Shown in pieces: positions 1 through 7,942 of a stretch of DNA of 58,453 nt. The stretch covers positions 1 through 58,453 of the forward strand of contig NZ_VZCB01000014.1 of assembly GCF_009494395.1 (NCBI RefSeq). The letters run 5' to 3'. A program made the translations under genes and the position numbers. The notes below the pieces were generated by a model that was not told where the DNA came from, searched no databases, and worked only from the letters and a program-made list of their open reading frames with translations. The DNA is from Segatella copri. GTDB lineage: Bacteria; Bacteroidota; Bacteroidia; Bacteroidales; Bacteroidaceae. How positions within the stretch are numbered: position 1 is the first letter of the stretch; each line of letters begins with the position of its first letter.

Positions 1-120
1 AAATGCTCAATTCAGTTGTTTGCTTCCCTAATTAAGTTTTCGGACGGTCTCCCCCGTTTTAACGGATTTTTACACATTGTAAACGGCTTATTTCCTCCAA
101 ATGGAACCTCATGAAACAGT

Positions 121-157
121 AAAAGCTTCAAACCGCAACGACGGTTTGAAGCTTTTT
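121..157. terminator. Bidirectional hairpin terminator downstream of the Na/Pi cotransporter
   Basis: A 15-base arm (121-135, ending AAACCG) pairs with 142-156 around a 6-nt loop, with T or A runs on both sides. It lies just beyond the stop of the minus-strand cotransporter gene and probably ends its transcript. Bases 1-120 hold no gene I can support. Confidence 0.7.
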
Positions 158-177
158 CTGATATATATAAAGAGGTG

Positions 178-1887
178 TTATGCCTCATGCTGTCTTACAC
201 CCATTCGAGCCTCCACTACGTTCACCACGTAGTCGCCGAGCTTCTCGCATTCCTGGATGATGTCCATATACATCGTACCGATGGCGTAGGTGTAGAGATG
301 GTTGTTTACATCGTTGATGTTCTGGCTCTTCAACTGATTGCGATAGTTGTTGATTTCGTTCTCGATGTTGAAAGAGAGGTTGGCATCGTTGTCCCCCTTA
401 TGACCTACGAGAGTGATGTTCATCTGGGTGAGGGCGTTGTCGGTAAGCTCCATCATCTGATGCATGTGCTCATACTGCGAAGTGATGAAGTCTTCCTTGC
501 CTTTGAAACGGCGGTTGAGCGTGCGGGCGATGTTGAAACAGCTGTCACCGATACTCTCGATTTCAGAAATCTCACGGAGCATGGCACGGATCTTTGCCTT
601 GGTCTCGTCAGAAAGATGAGAATCGCTCACCTGGTCAAGATACTTGGCAATCTCAATCTCCATGTTGTCAGAGATGCCCTCGTATTTCTCGATGCGGGTA
701 TAGAGCTTGATGAACTTATCCTCGTTGGTTTCGCCAAGAAGCTCCTTCACCATACCGAACATGCGCTGGATACGCTCGGCGAAACAGTGGATTTCCTTCT
801 GAGCCTCCAGTACAGAGATTTCCGGAGTCTTCATGATACCACTCTGGATGAAGCGCAGGCGGAAGTCGTCCTCGTCGGCATTCTTCTTAGGACGGATAAT
901 CTTGCATACCAGCTTCTCAATCTGTGGGACAAACCATACCAGGATAAAGGTGTTGGAGAGGTTGAACGTGGTATGGAAGGCGGCAAGCACGAAGGAGAGC
1001 TTGGCTGCATTGGCAACGAAATGAGGATCGTTCTTCTCCATGGCATCGTCGAAACCTACCCAACCGCAAACCAGGTGGATGAACGGACGGAACACGCAGA
1101 GTATCCACAGCACACCGAAGATGTTGAACACCATGTGAGCCATCGCCGCTCTCCGGGCCTGCGTATTGGCGGTAAGTGCTGCCACGTTGGAAGTTACGGT
1201 GGTACCGATGTTCTCACCCATTACGAGCGCAATGCCTTGATAGATAGGCAATACGCCGGTAGAACAGAGAATCATCGTAATCGCCATGACGGCTGCTGAA
1301 CTCTGTACGCACATGGTCAGTATACTACCAATGAGCAGGAAGGTGATGGTAGTCTGGAAACTGTGAGGATCAAAACTTGCGAAGAAATCAAGAACTGGCT
1401 GGTTATGAGCCAGGTCCATATCAATACCGGTTTGGCGAAGAGTACCCAAACCAAGGAACATAAAGGATATACCAAAGATGAAGTCGCCGATAATCTTGCG
1501 CTTCTTACTGTAAATCAGGATAATGGCAATGAAGAATGCAGGCCATACAAAGTCGGTGATATTGAACGAGAAGCCGGCACTCATAATCCAGGCGGTAAGC
1601 GTGGTTCCGATATTGGCACCCATGATGACCGAAATAGCCTGGGCGAGGGTAAGGAGACCTGCGTTGACGAATGATACCGTCATCACCGTTGTAGCCGTAG
1701 AAGACTGCACCGCAGCTGTGATGAGCGTACCCGAGAGGATGCCCGTCACACGATTGGTGGTCATCGTTCCTAACACATGGCGGAGCTGAGGTCCAGCCAT
1801 CTTCTGCAAACTATCGCTCATGGTCTTCATACCAAACATAAGTAGGGCGAGTGCTCCAATAAGCCTGAAAAATATCCAAATAGACAT
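178..1887 (-). CDS. Na/Pi cotransporter family protein with C-terminal PhoU-like domain
   Basis: Inner-membrane transporter of the NptA/PNaS type, expected to move inorganic phosphate with sodium. The 569 residues start with a hydrophobic half. It carries the duplicated signature of the family: QSSTATTVM near residue 61 followed by GANIGTT, and again QSSAAVMAI near residue 195 followed by GENIGTT. From about residue 340 the protein is soluble and helical, as in PhoU-like regulatory domains. The ATG follows an AT-rich leader. It is divergent from the nucleoside kinase and alone in its transcript. Family assignment is firm; substrate is inferred from the family. Confidence 0.9.
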   Translation of the reverse strand: MSIWIFFRLIGALALLMFGMKTMSDSLQKMAGPQLRHVLGTMTTNRVTGILSGTLITAAVQSSTATTVMTVSFVNAGLLTLAQAISVIMGANIGTTLTAWIMSAGFSFNITDFVWPAFFIAIILIYSKKRKIIGDFIFGISFMFLGLGTLRQTGIDMDLAHNQPVLDFFASFDPHSFQTTITFLLIGSILTMCVQSSAAVMAITMILCSTGVLPIYQGIALVMGENIGTTVTSNVAALTANTQARRAAMAHMVFNIFGVLWILCVFRPFIHLVCGWVGFDDAMEKNDPHFVANAAKLSFVLAAFHTTFNLSNTFILVWFVPQIEKLVCKIIRPKKNADEDDFRLRFIQSGIMKTPEISVLEAQKEIHCFAERIQRMFGMVKELLGETNEDKFIKLYTRIEKYEGISDNMEIEIAKYLDQVSDSHLSDETKAKIRAMLREISEIESIGDSCFNIARTLNRRFKGKEDFITSQYEHMHQMMELTDNALTQMNITLVGHKGDNDANLSFNIENEINNYRNQLKSQNINDVNNHLYTYAIGTMYMDIIQECEKLGDYVVNVVEARMGVRQHEA

Positions 1888-1944
1888 ATTATAACTTAAT
1901 TAATGTTGTCAAAAACAAGAAGTATCCGAATTTCTTCGTAACTT

Positions 1945-2030
1945 TACGCTCTGTAAGCGTGCTCCTCTCCGGGGAGTAGGTTGATGCCCCGAAACAGCTT
2001 TTAGGAAGGGCTGGACGGGCAGTAGATTGT
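1945..2030 (+). other. Possible structured intergenic element upstream of the nucleoside kinase
   Basis: The divergent intergenic region is locally GC-rich and has short complementary arms: CGGGG/CCCCG around a 12-nt loop at about 1978-1999, then CAGC/GCTG at about 2004-2023. A partial -7-like box (TAACTTTA) lies just before it near 1940. It matches no riboswitch I recognise. Whether it is transcribed is unknown. Confidence 0.25.
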
Positions 2031-2031
2031 G

Positions 2032-2039
2032 TAACTTTG
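2032..2039 (+). promoter_or_regulatory. -7 box of the nucleoside kinase promoter
   Basis: TAACTTTG fits the Bacteroidota -7 consensus TAnnTTTG. It lies 14 nt before the ATG at 2053, so the leader would be only a few bases. No clear TTTG -33 element is present. Confidence 0.6.
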
Positions 2040-2052
2040 TAACATTTTTTTA

Positions 2053-3720
2053 ATGCAAATGAAACAAGTAATTCAAATCCGTTGCAAAAATAATAAAAAA
2101 ACTCAGAAAGTCGAAATTGGAAGCACACTTTTTGATGTTTTTTCTTCATTTGACCTCAAAATGACCCACGGACCCGTCTCTGCAAGGGTAAATAATAAGG
2201 TTGAGGGCATGCATTATCGTGTATATAACAGTAAGGATGTAGAATTTCTGGATATGACAACTGCGTCAGGTTCCCGTGCCTATACCCGCACCCTCTTCTT
2301 CGTACTTTGCAAGGCGGTGCAGGATATCTATCCGGCTACAGACGTGGTGATTGATATTCCGGTTTCCAACGGTTTCTATGTGGATATCCGTCTCGGTCGT
2401 CCGGTTGTGGATGAGGATGTGAATATCATCCGCTGTCGTATGCAGGAGATTATTGATGCCAGGATGCCGATTCGCCGATTCACCGTTCCTACGGAAGATG
2501 CCATCACCCTCTTCCAGGAAAAGGGAGATGTGGAAAAAGTAAAACTGCTCAAGACTTCGGGCTCTATCTATACTACCTATTATAAAATAGGTGAATACGT
2601 AGACTACTATTACGGAACATTGCTCACCAACACCTCCCAGCTCTATCTCTTCGGCTTGGAGAAGTATTATGACGGCATGCTCCTGCGCATTCCTTCGCTC
2701 AAGAACCCGGACGAGCTGGGCGAGATGACCCGGCAGGACAAGATGTTCGATATCTTCAAGGAGCATCATCGCTGGCAGGAAATCCTGGGTATCAGAACCG
2801 TGGGCGACTTCAATCAGGCTATCGAAGCCGGTCATGCTACCGACATCATCAATATCAGCGAGGCGCTGCAGGAGAAGAAACTGGCTAAGATTGCTGAGGA
2901 TATTGCCCAGCGTAAGGGTGTGAAGCTCGTGCTTCTTGCCGGTCCTTCGTCTTCCGGCAAGACTACATCCTGCAAGCGTCTGAGCATTCAGCTTGCCGTA
3001 AACGGACTGAAACCGTTGCAGATTTCGCTCGATGATTATTTCGTGGATAGGGATAAGACCCCGAAGGATGAGAATGGAGAATATGATTTTGAGAGCATCT
3101 ATGCGTTGAATCTCGACTTACTCAACGACCAGTTTAATGCTCTGTTCCGTGGCGAGGAGGTGGAATTGCCGAAATATGATTTTCCTTCAGGCAAGAGCAT
3201 CAAGAGCGGAAAGAAGCTGAAGCTGGAGCCTAACAATGTGCTGGTGGTAGAGGGAATCCACGCCCTGAACCCTGAACTGACGGCGCATATTCCGGAAGAG
3301 CAGATTTACCGCGTATATGCTTCGGCATTGACTACCATCCTGCTGGATAATCATAATTATATTCCGACAACCGACAACCGGCTGCTGCGTCGCATCATCC
3401 GCGACTATAAATATAGAGGTGTATCGGCTCAGGAAACCATTCACCGCTGGCCATCGGTAAGAGCTGGCGAGAACAAATGGATATTCCCGTTCCAGGAGAA
3501 TGCCGATGCGATGCTCAATACGGCGATGCTCTATGAGCTGTCCGTGCTCAAGATGCAGGCGGAACCATTGCTGCAGCAGGTTCCGGAAAACTGCGAGGAA
3601 TATGCGGAAGCTTACAGACTGCTGAAATTCCTGAAGTATTTCAAGGGAATCCCTTACAATAATCTGCCTCCAACTTCCCTATTGCGAGAATTTCTAGGCG
3701 GAAGTTCTTTCCATTATTAG
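2053..3720 (+). CDS. Nucleoside kinase (uridine kinase-like) with N-terminal TGS/threonyl-tRNA-synthetase-type domains
   Basis: Predicted cytoplasmic ATP-dependent nucleoside (uridine/cytidine-type) kinase of the pyrimidine salvage family. The first ~70 residues resemble a TGS domain. A middle part resembles the second additional domain of threonyl-tRNA synthetase. The kinase half begins with a Walker A motif, AGPSSSGKTT, near residue 296. The 555-aa fused architecture is typical for Bacteroidota. ATGs at 2053 and 2059 are both possible; the first is given. upp, another pyrimidine-salvage gene, lies downstream on the opposite strand. Substrate specificity is inferred. Confidence 0.85.
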   Translation: MQMKQVIQIRCKNNKKTQKVEIGSTLFDVFSSFDLKMTHGPVSARVNNKVEGMHYRVYNSKDVEFLDMTTASGSRAYTRTLFFVLCKAVQDIYPATDVVIDIPVSNGFYVDIRLGRPVVDEDVNIIRCRMQEIIDARMPIRRFTVPTEDAITLFQEKGDVEKVKLLKTSGSIYTTYYKIGEYVDYYYGTLLTNTSQLYLFGLEKYYDGMLLRIPSLKNPDELGEMTRQDKMFDIFKEHHRWQEILGIRTVGDFNQAIEAGHATDIINISEALQEKKLAKIAEDIAQRKGVKLVLLAGPSSSGKTTSCKRLSIQLAVNGLKPLQISLDDYFVDRDKTPKDENGEYDFESIYALNLDLLNDQFNALFRGEEVELPKYDFPSGKSIKSGKKLKLEPNNVLVVEGIHALNPELTAHIPEEQIYRVYASALTTILLDNHNYIPTTDNRLLRRIIRDYKYRGVSAQETIHRWPSVRAGENKWIFPFQENADAMLNTAMLYELSVLKMQAEPLLQQVPENCEEYAEAYRLLKFLKYFKGIPYNNLPPTSLLREFLGGSSFHY

Positions 3721-3787
3721 GAGATTGGAGAAAGGAAAGGGCGTCTTTGCGAAATGAAGTAAGCCTCATTCCACTTTTTGCCTGGTT

Positions 3788-3828
3788 ATGGCACAATATT
3801 GCCCTCGGCTGGGGCAATATTGTGCCAT
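3788..3828. repeat. Perfect 17-bp inverted repeat (hairpin)
   Basis: Arms 3788-3804 and 3812-3828 (ATGGCACAATATTGCCC and its complement) are perfect, around a 7-nt loop. It lies 68 nt after the nucleoside kinase stop and is followed by TTTTTT only at 3841-3846. It could terminate transcription from either side or be a dispersed palindrome. Confidence 0.75.
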
Positions 3829-3915
3829 TGCCGGGCGTAATTTTTTGTGTCGTGAAGAAATATTGAAGGCAAGCGTTGTCGCATCGTATTCCTGTGGATA
3901 TAACGCTACTCTCGC

Positions 3916-4259
3916 TTTTACTCTTCACTCTTCACATCTTGGGTGTAAGTGGTTGATATACAAAGGGTATTGTGCGTGAAGAGACAAGCCCGACTCTTCA
4001 CCACTCTTCACCACTCTTCACCCTGATTCTTTTTGAGGGCGTAACCCCTTTTATTTAAACTATGTTTAGTCATCTATAATGACCAATATCTGTCTTCAAT
4101 GATGGCTGAACTTCGTGATAAGTAAGCGGCTCCGCGTTTATACCTTGCATAAGGTGAAGAGTGGTGAAGAGTGGTGAAGAGTGAGGCCTGACTCTTCACC
4201 TGTTTAATGTGTTGATATTTAATGGGTTAATACCAATATGTGAAGAGTGAAGAGTAAAA
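3916..4259. repeat. Nested inverted-repeat element built from GTGAAGAG-type units
   Basis: The outer arms 3916-3937 and 4238-4259 are perfect 22-bp complements. Nested inside them, 3993-4022 and 4153-4182 are perfect 30-bp complements made of three tandem ACTCTTCACC units. The central ~130 nt has no recognisable gene. Together with the hairpin at 3788 this fills the 573-nt gap between the nucleoside kinase and upp. Confidence 0.85.
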
Positions 4260-4293
4260 AGGAAAGTGGCTTTCTATACAGCCACTTTCCGCT

Positions 4294-4953
4294 TTAGAGC
4301 TTGCTTCCGTAGCAGAGGTCTCCGGCATCGCCGAAGCCCGGAACGATGTATTTGTGCTCGTTCAGTCCCTCATCGATAGATGCACACCAGATGGTTGTCT
4401 TATCCTCCGGGAAAGTTTTCTTAACGTGCTCGATTCCTTCTGGAGCGGCAAGGACGCAAGCCACGTGGATATGCTTAGGATTTCCCTTGGTAAGGAATGC
4501 CTTCATGCCCATCTCCATGCTGATACCTGTAGCCAGCATAGGGTCGGCGATGATGAGCGTCTTGCCGGTAAGGTCTGGAGTAGCCAGATACTCGATATGT
4601 ACGCCAATCTCGGTATGCTCCTTGTTGGTATATTCGCGGTAGGCGCTCACAAAGGCATTGCCTGAATGGTCGAAGATGTTGAGGAAACCCTCGTGGAAAG
4701 GAAGTCCGGCACGGAAGATAGTACCGATGACAATCTCGTCTGTAGGGAAATTAACCTGGGCTACACCGAGCGGGGTAGTCACGTCTCTGTTCTCGTAATT
4801 GAGAGTCTTTGAAATCTCGAAAGCCTCATACTCACCGATTCTCTTGATATTGTTGCGGAAGAGGAGTCGGTTCTTTTGATAATCACAATCGCGCATCTCT
4901 GCCAGGTAGCGGTTGATGATGCAATTGTGTTCGCTTAGATTATTTATTTTCAT
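4294..4953 (-). CDS. upp: Uracil phosphoribosyltransferase
   Basis: Converts uracil and PRPP to UMP in pyrimidine salvage, in the cytoplasm. The 219-aa length is normal. The PRPP-binding motif (IIADPMLATGIS) lies near residues 130-141. The C-terminal uracil-binding signature (YIVPGFGDAGDLCYG) is intact. It stands alone between two repeat-rich intergenic stretches. A TATCTTTG -7 box at 4990-4997 on the minus strand gives a leader of about 30 nt. Confidence 0.96.
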   Translation of the reverse strand: MKINNLSEHNCIINRYLAEMRDCDYQKNRLLFRNNIKRIGEYEAFEISKTLNYENRDVTTPLGVAQVNFPTDEIVIGTIFRAGLPFHEGFLNIFDHSGNAFVSAYREYTNKEHTEIGVHIEYLATPDLTGKTLIIADPMLATGISMEMGMKAFLTKGNPKHIHVACVLAAPEGIEHVKKTFPEDKTTIWCASIDEGLNEHKYIVPGFGDAGDLCYGSKL

Positions 4954-4985
4954 AAGTCGTAGTATTTAATTCTGTTGTCTAAATT

Positions 4986-5075
4986 GTTGCAAAGATAATG
5001 CAAGCGAGTGCAATGAAAGCTTGCTTTCGGATTGCCGAGTGCAGCTTATCTTATGCAAAGATAGTACAAATCTCG
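4986..5075 (-). repeat. Probable dispersed repeat carrying two -7 boxes upstream of upp
   Basis: The segment has two minus-strand TATCTTTG boxes (4990-4997 and 5056-5063). Between them is an imperfect palindrome: GCAAT and GAAAGC arms at about 5010-5034. Similar blocks are, from memory, common before Bacteroides and Prevotella genes; that is not shown here. The proximal box is the likelier upp promoter. Confidence 0.5.
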
Positions 5076-5144
5076 GAAACTACAAAATGTTTGGGCAACT
5101 TTTTGTAGCTTAGGTGGTGTCAAATATTAGGTTTATTTATACAT

Positions 5145-5222
5145 TGGCATATGTCGTGTGATTATACGGCATTTGTCATCCAATCGTATGACAAGTGTCG
5201 TATAATCGCATGTCATATGTCA
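5145..5222. repeat. Long near-perfect hairpin (35-bp stem, 8-nt loop)
   Basis: Arms 5145-5179 and 5188-5222 pair along 35 positions on the plus-strand RNA with one mismatch (U-U), the other differences being G-U wobbles. The loop is CCAATCGT. No ORF overlaps it. It lies in the 727-nt gap between upp and the 5681 lipoprotein gene; the rest of that gap holds the upp promoter repeat and an IS remnant. Confidence 0.85.
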
Positions 5223-5271
5223 TGCAATCATAAATAAGGGTTTCTTGCATCGTTATGGTTGCTTCCTTGCA

Positions 5272-5527
5272 TCATATAAGACGCAACATTGTTACCATCC
5301 ATCTCACCCTTGCCAATTTCAAGAAATACTCATTCGGAATGAGCCACCACAGAAGTAGATACTCATGAGAGAACGGATGATTTCGCTGTACCGATAACCG
5401 GACGATCTACACCTTAGACTGAGGGTCTTATCGATTACTGTAGACAATGTGGAGTCAAATTGCTCCATGATTGAAAAAAAACTCCAAAAGGTGTGAGTTT
5501 CTCAGATTTTATTTGTATCTTTGCCAT
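5272..5527 (-). pseudogene. IS1380-family transposase remnant
   Basis: Reading the minus strand from the ATG at 5527 gives MAKIQIKSEKLTPFG. After a frame change in a run of eight T (about 5474-5481) it continues with MEQFDSTLSTVIDKTL and then SEIIRSLMSIYFCGGS. This is the N-terminus of Bacteroidota IS1380-type transposases, as I remember the family. It then loses the family sequence and soon meets stops. Only ~65 of roughly 430 codons remain. The sequence up to ~5622, with a GCAAC-TTTTT-GTTGC palindrome at its edge, is probably the remaining IS end. Confidence 0.75.
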
Positions 5528-5600
5528 GTCTATCGTTGAATTCTCTTGTTTGTTATGCAACACTAAGATAAGTGAATTCTTCGACATGACAAAGTCCTTG

Positions 5601-5622
5601 GCAACTTTTTGTTGCTCAGGTA
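5601..5622. mobile_element. Probable terminal sequence of the IS1380-type remnant
   Basis: A GCAACTTTTTGTTGC palindrome followed by TCAGG lies 74 nt upstream of the transposase start, where an IS end would be. A related GCAACTTTTTGTAGC copy at about 5096-5110 is in the same orientation, so it does not form the expected inverted pair. No target-site duplication could be assigned. Confidence 0.35.
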
Positions 5623-5680
5623 CTTAAAAAGTTTAAGTTATAATAGTGTTGCGGAATTAAGATAAAATAAAAACAAAACC

Positions 5681-6838
5681 ATGAAACGTACTTGTTTCGC
5701 ATTTCTTTCCCAATGCCTGCTTGTCATCATTATATTGACATCATGCAGTGACGACCAAACCGGTCTCTCCCCTGATATTAACATCCCGATTACCGGTTAT
5801 TGGCAAATAGCCGATGGTGACATCAATGGCGATGGTGCCATTCAGGGCATCGTGGTACACAGTGACGAGACTGTCAGCGAATGGTTATATACCGGTGAAA
5901 CCGCTAATCCTTATCAACTGGGTTTTAAAACAGGTAAATGGAGCGTGAACGGCAATCACTACGAGATGCAACTTCCTATCAGCAAAGGCGCCTATTATAA
6001 TGTGACAGTGGCGGGAAACAATGACAGAACAATGTATCTTGCGTATAAAGGAAAAACATCTGTAGTGCCTTTCTATAAGCTGACATCCCTCCCTGGAAAT
6101 GGAAACGAGATGATCACCGAACTTGAGGGCATGAAAATGTCGGGTTACACGATGGCTGACATCACGGGTTATTGGGAACATGATAACGAGAACGGCACAG
6201 GCTTCTATATCGATAATGAAGGAAACATCTCTGATTTGACATGTTTGTATAGTGAGGAAAAATATTATTCAGTGGAATATCATTCGGCAGAGGTGATACT
6301 TAATGGCAATGGCTGTGTCATCTCTTCTTTGGGTTCACAATGGATGGTGTATGCCGTAGGCAGCAACTCATTACTTGCCATTGACCGCAATAACAACAGT
6401 CACCAAGTGGAACACTTCGTGAAGAAAGATGTTCCTGATGAGATGATGCGAGCCGACGAGATTATGAAGACCCCTGTGCCTGCAGGACTGCTTGGCAAGT
6501 GGGAAACCATCCACTATACGCACATGATCAATGGTGAGAATGTTACCGATATTGACATTCTCAATGGTGATGATTGGAACAAGCAGTTTTGCCACACATT
6601 AGCTTTTTCAGAAAATCACAAAATATGCAAATGGGATAGGTTTGGAAGTCAGCTCTACGACCAATGCTTCATGTTGAAGGATGACAACATCACTATTGCA
6701 GCAGACTTGACCGGTCTCCTTTCCCCAAAATACAGTTATACAGAAACATGGACCATAAGCGACAAGACTGAAAACAGTATGAAGCTTACGCGCGAGCATG
6801 GTAATTCAACAGAATGTTATACCTATAAACAAAAATAA
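5681..6838 (+). CDS. Predicted lipoprotein with three lipocalin-like repeats
   Basis: The 385-aa precursor has an N-terminal signal with lipobox (ILTSC; Cys22), so it is probably anchored in the envelope. Three segments start with similar strand motifs: ITGYWQIADG near residue 37, ITGYWEHDNENG near 160 and LLGKWETIHY near 269. Each is followed by beta-rich sequence, suggesting three tandem lipocalin-like domains. Specific function is not recognised. The next gene, a beta-barrel protein, starts 5 nt after its stop, so the two are probably co-transcribed. The IS remnant ends ~60 nt upstream and may have brought or disrupted the promoter. Confidence 0.75.
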   Translation: MKRTCFAFLSQCLLVIIILTSCSDDQTGLSPDINIPITGYWQIADGDINGDGAIQGIVVHSDETVSEWLYTGETANPYQLGFKTGKWSVNGNHYEMQLPISKGAYYNVTVAGNNDRTMYLAYKGKTSVVPFYKLTSLPGNGNEMITELEGMKMSGYTMADITGYWEHDNENGTGFYIDNEGNISDLTCLYSEEKYYSVEYHSAEVILNGNGCVISSLGSQWMVYAVGSNSLLAIDRNNNSHQVEHFVKKDVPDEMMRADEIMKTPVPAGLLGKWETIHYTHMINGENVTDIDILNGDDWNKQFCHTLAFSENHKICKWDRFGSQLYDQCFMLKDDNITIAADLTGLLSPKYSYTETWTISDKTENSMKLTREHGNSTECYTYKQK

Positions 6839-6843
6839 TTTCA

Positions 6844-7554
6844 ATGAAACATATCATAACAGTCGTTATCATGATGTTGTTGCCTATGTGGACAACAGCT
6901 CAAAACGAAAGTCGCCACGTGTCTGTCATTCCACATGCAGGCGTAACAATAGCCAAGATGAATGGCGCTGCACTAACGGTAGCAGAGAAATGGAAAGCCG
7001 GATATACTGTTGGAGCAAGCGTTGAGTTTCCTTTGTCGCAGAATTTTTCTCTGCTTACGGGAGCAGACTTCAGCCTGATAGGTACTGGACTTGAGAAACA
7101 GAAAGAGAAATATGCGTCTGCCGATGAAAAACTTGACGTGACGTATCTCTCCGTGCCTCTACAAATCAAGACATACTTCTCTGGTGTGAAAGGATTGGCT
7201 GCACATATTGGTGTGCAGGCTGGCATACTCCTCTCGGCAAAGGATAAGATGACTATACACAGCATACGCACGATGAACCTCGGCAACGACATATCATCAA
7301 TGTACCTATGGGAATCGTACCAAGAGAAGAAATCGGAGGATGTAAGCAGTAAATTCCGCAATGTTGTTATTGGCATTCCCCTTGGAGTGAGCTACGAATG
7401 GCGACACATCACCCTCGACGCCTCCTATTGTTTCGAACTGCGACAGGCTATCAGTCTGAAGACAGACAACCCCGGTGGCTGGGGCTTCAACGACTCTCCA
7501 ACGGCACGCAACCATGCCATATATATCACGGCAGGATATAAGTTCACGCTATAG
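6844..7554 (+). CDS. Outer membrane beta-barrel protein (porin-like family)
   Basis: The 236-aa protein has a signal peptide ending near TAQ (residues 1-20). Alternating hydrophobic strands, two glycine-rich turns (TVGASVEFPL, HIGVQAGILL) and a C-terminal strand ending YITAGYKFTL are typical of small outer-membrane barrels. It directly follows the lipocalin-like lipoprotein, and a related barrel gene lies at 43084. Function is unknown; the two proteins may form an outer-membrane pair. Confidence 0.75.
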   Translation: MKHIITVVIMMLLPMWTTAQNESRHVSVIPHAGVTIAKMNGAALTVAEKWKAGYTVGASVEFPLSQNFSLLTGADFSLIGTGLEKQKEKYASADEKLDVTYLSVPLQIKTYFSGVKGLAAHIGVQAGILLSAKDKMTIHSIRTMNLGNDISSMYLWESYQEKKSEDVSSKFRNVVIGIPLGVSYEWRHITLDASYCFELRQAISLKTDNPGGWGFNDSPTARNHAIYITAGYKFTL

Positions 7555-7604
7555 ATAGAAAGGCGCACCCGACAAACCCTGTGGAGGGCTGGGCAGATTT
7601 AAGG

Positions 7605-7664
7605 GTATATATTAAATTCAAGTTAAATCCAGTTGTCGTATATATTAAAGCCGTATATATTAAA
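7605..7664 (+). repeat. Three copies of GTATATATTAAA
   Basis: Copies start at 7605, 7638 and 7653 in the 388-nt gap before pckA. They are 33 and 15 nt apart. Apart from these and the pckA promoter I see nothing convincing in the gap. Confidence 0.5.
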
Positions 7665-7816
7665 TAGGTGGAATCTCGTAGAAAAATGCAACTTCCGGAT
7701 AAAGAACAGCAACGAATATTTGCAAAGTCAACGTGGCAAATTATAGACGAAATGGAGCGATTTTAATTTCTTTAACCAAAAAAGATTTTAAAATATATTA
7801 TTTATATGCGAGAAAC

Positions 7817-7847
7817 TTTGTTATAAAACATATTTTTCGTAACTTTG
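7817..7847 (+). promoter_or_regulatory. pckA promoter
   Basis: TTTG at 7817-7820 and TAACTTTG at 7840-7847 are separated by exactly 19 nt, the best match to the Bacteroidota housekeeping promoter in this window. The leader to the ATG is about 90 nt. Confidence 0.85.
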
Positions 7848-7942
7848 CGGCGGTTTTAGGAAAAAGGGGTTCTTTGGAGAATCCAATTAAAAAAGGATAA
7901 GTTTCAGAATAAATATTTCACAACTTAAATACATTTAAAAAA

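Noticed and set aside
5516..5523. TATCTTTG box as a promoter for the 5681 lipoprotein gene
   Set aside because: These bases are the complement of the first codons of the IS1380-type transposase remnant, so the match is probably chance.
7686..7766. 26-codon plus-strand frame (starts MQLPDKEQQ) before pckA
   Set aside because: It has a plausible composition but no leader signal, no paralogue in the window and no recognised family.
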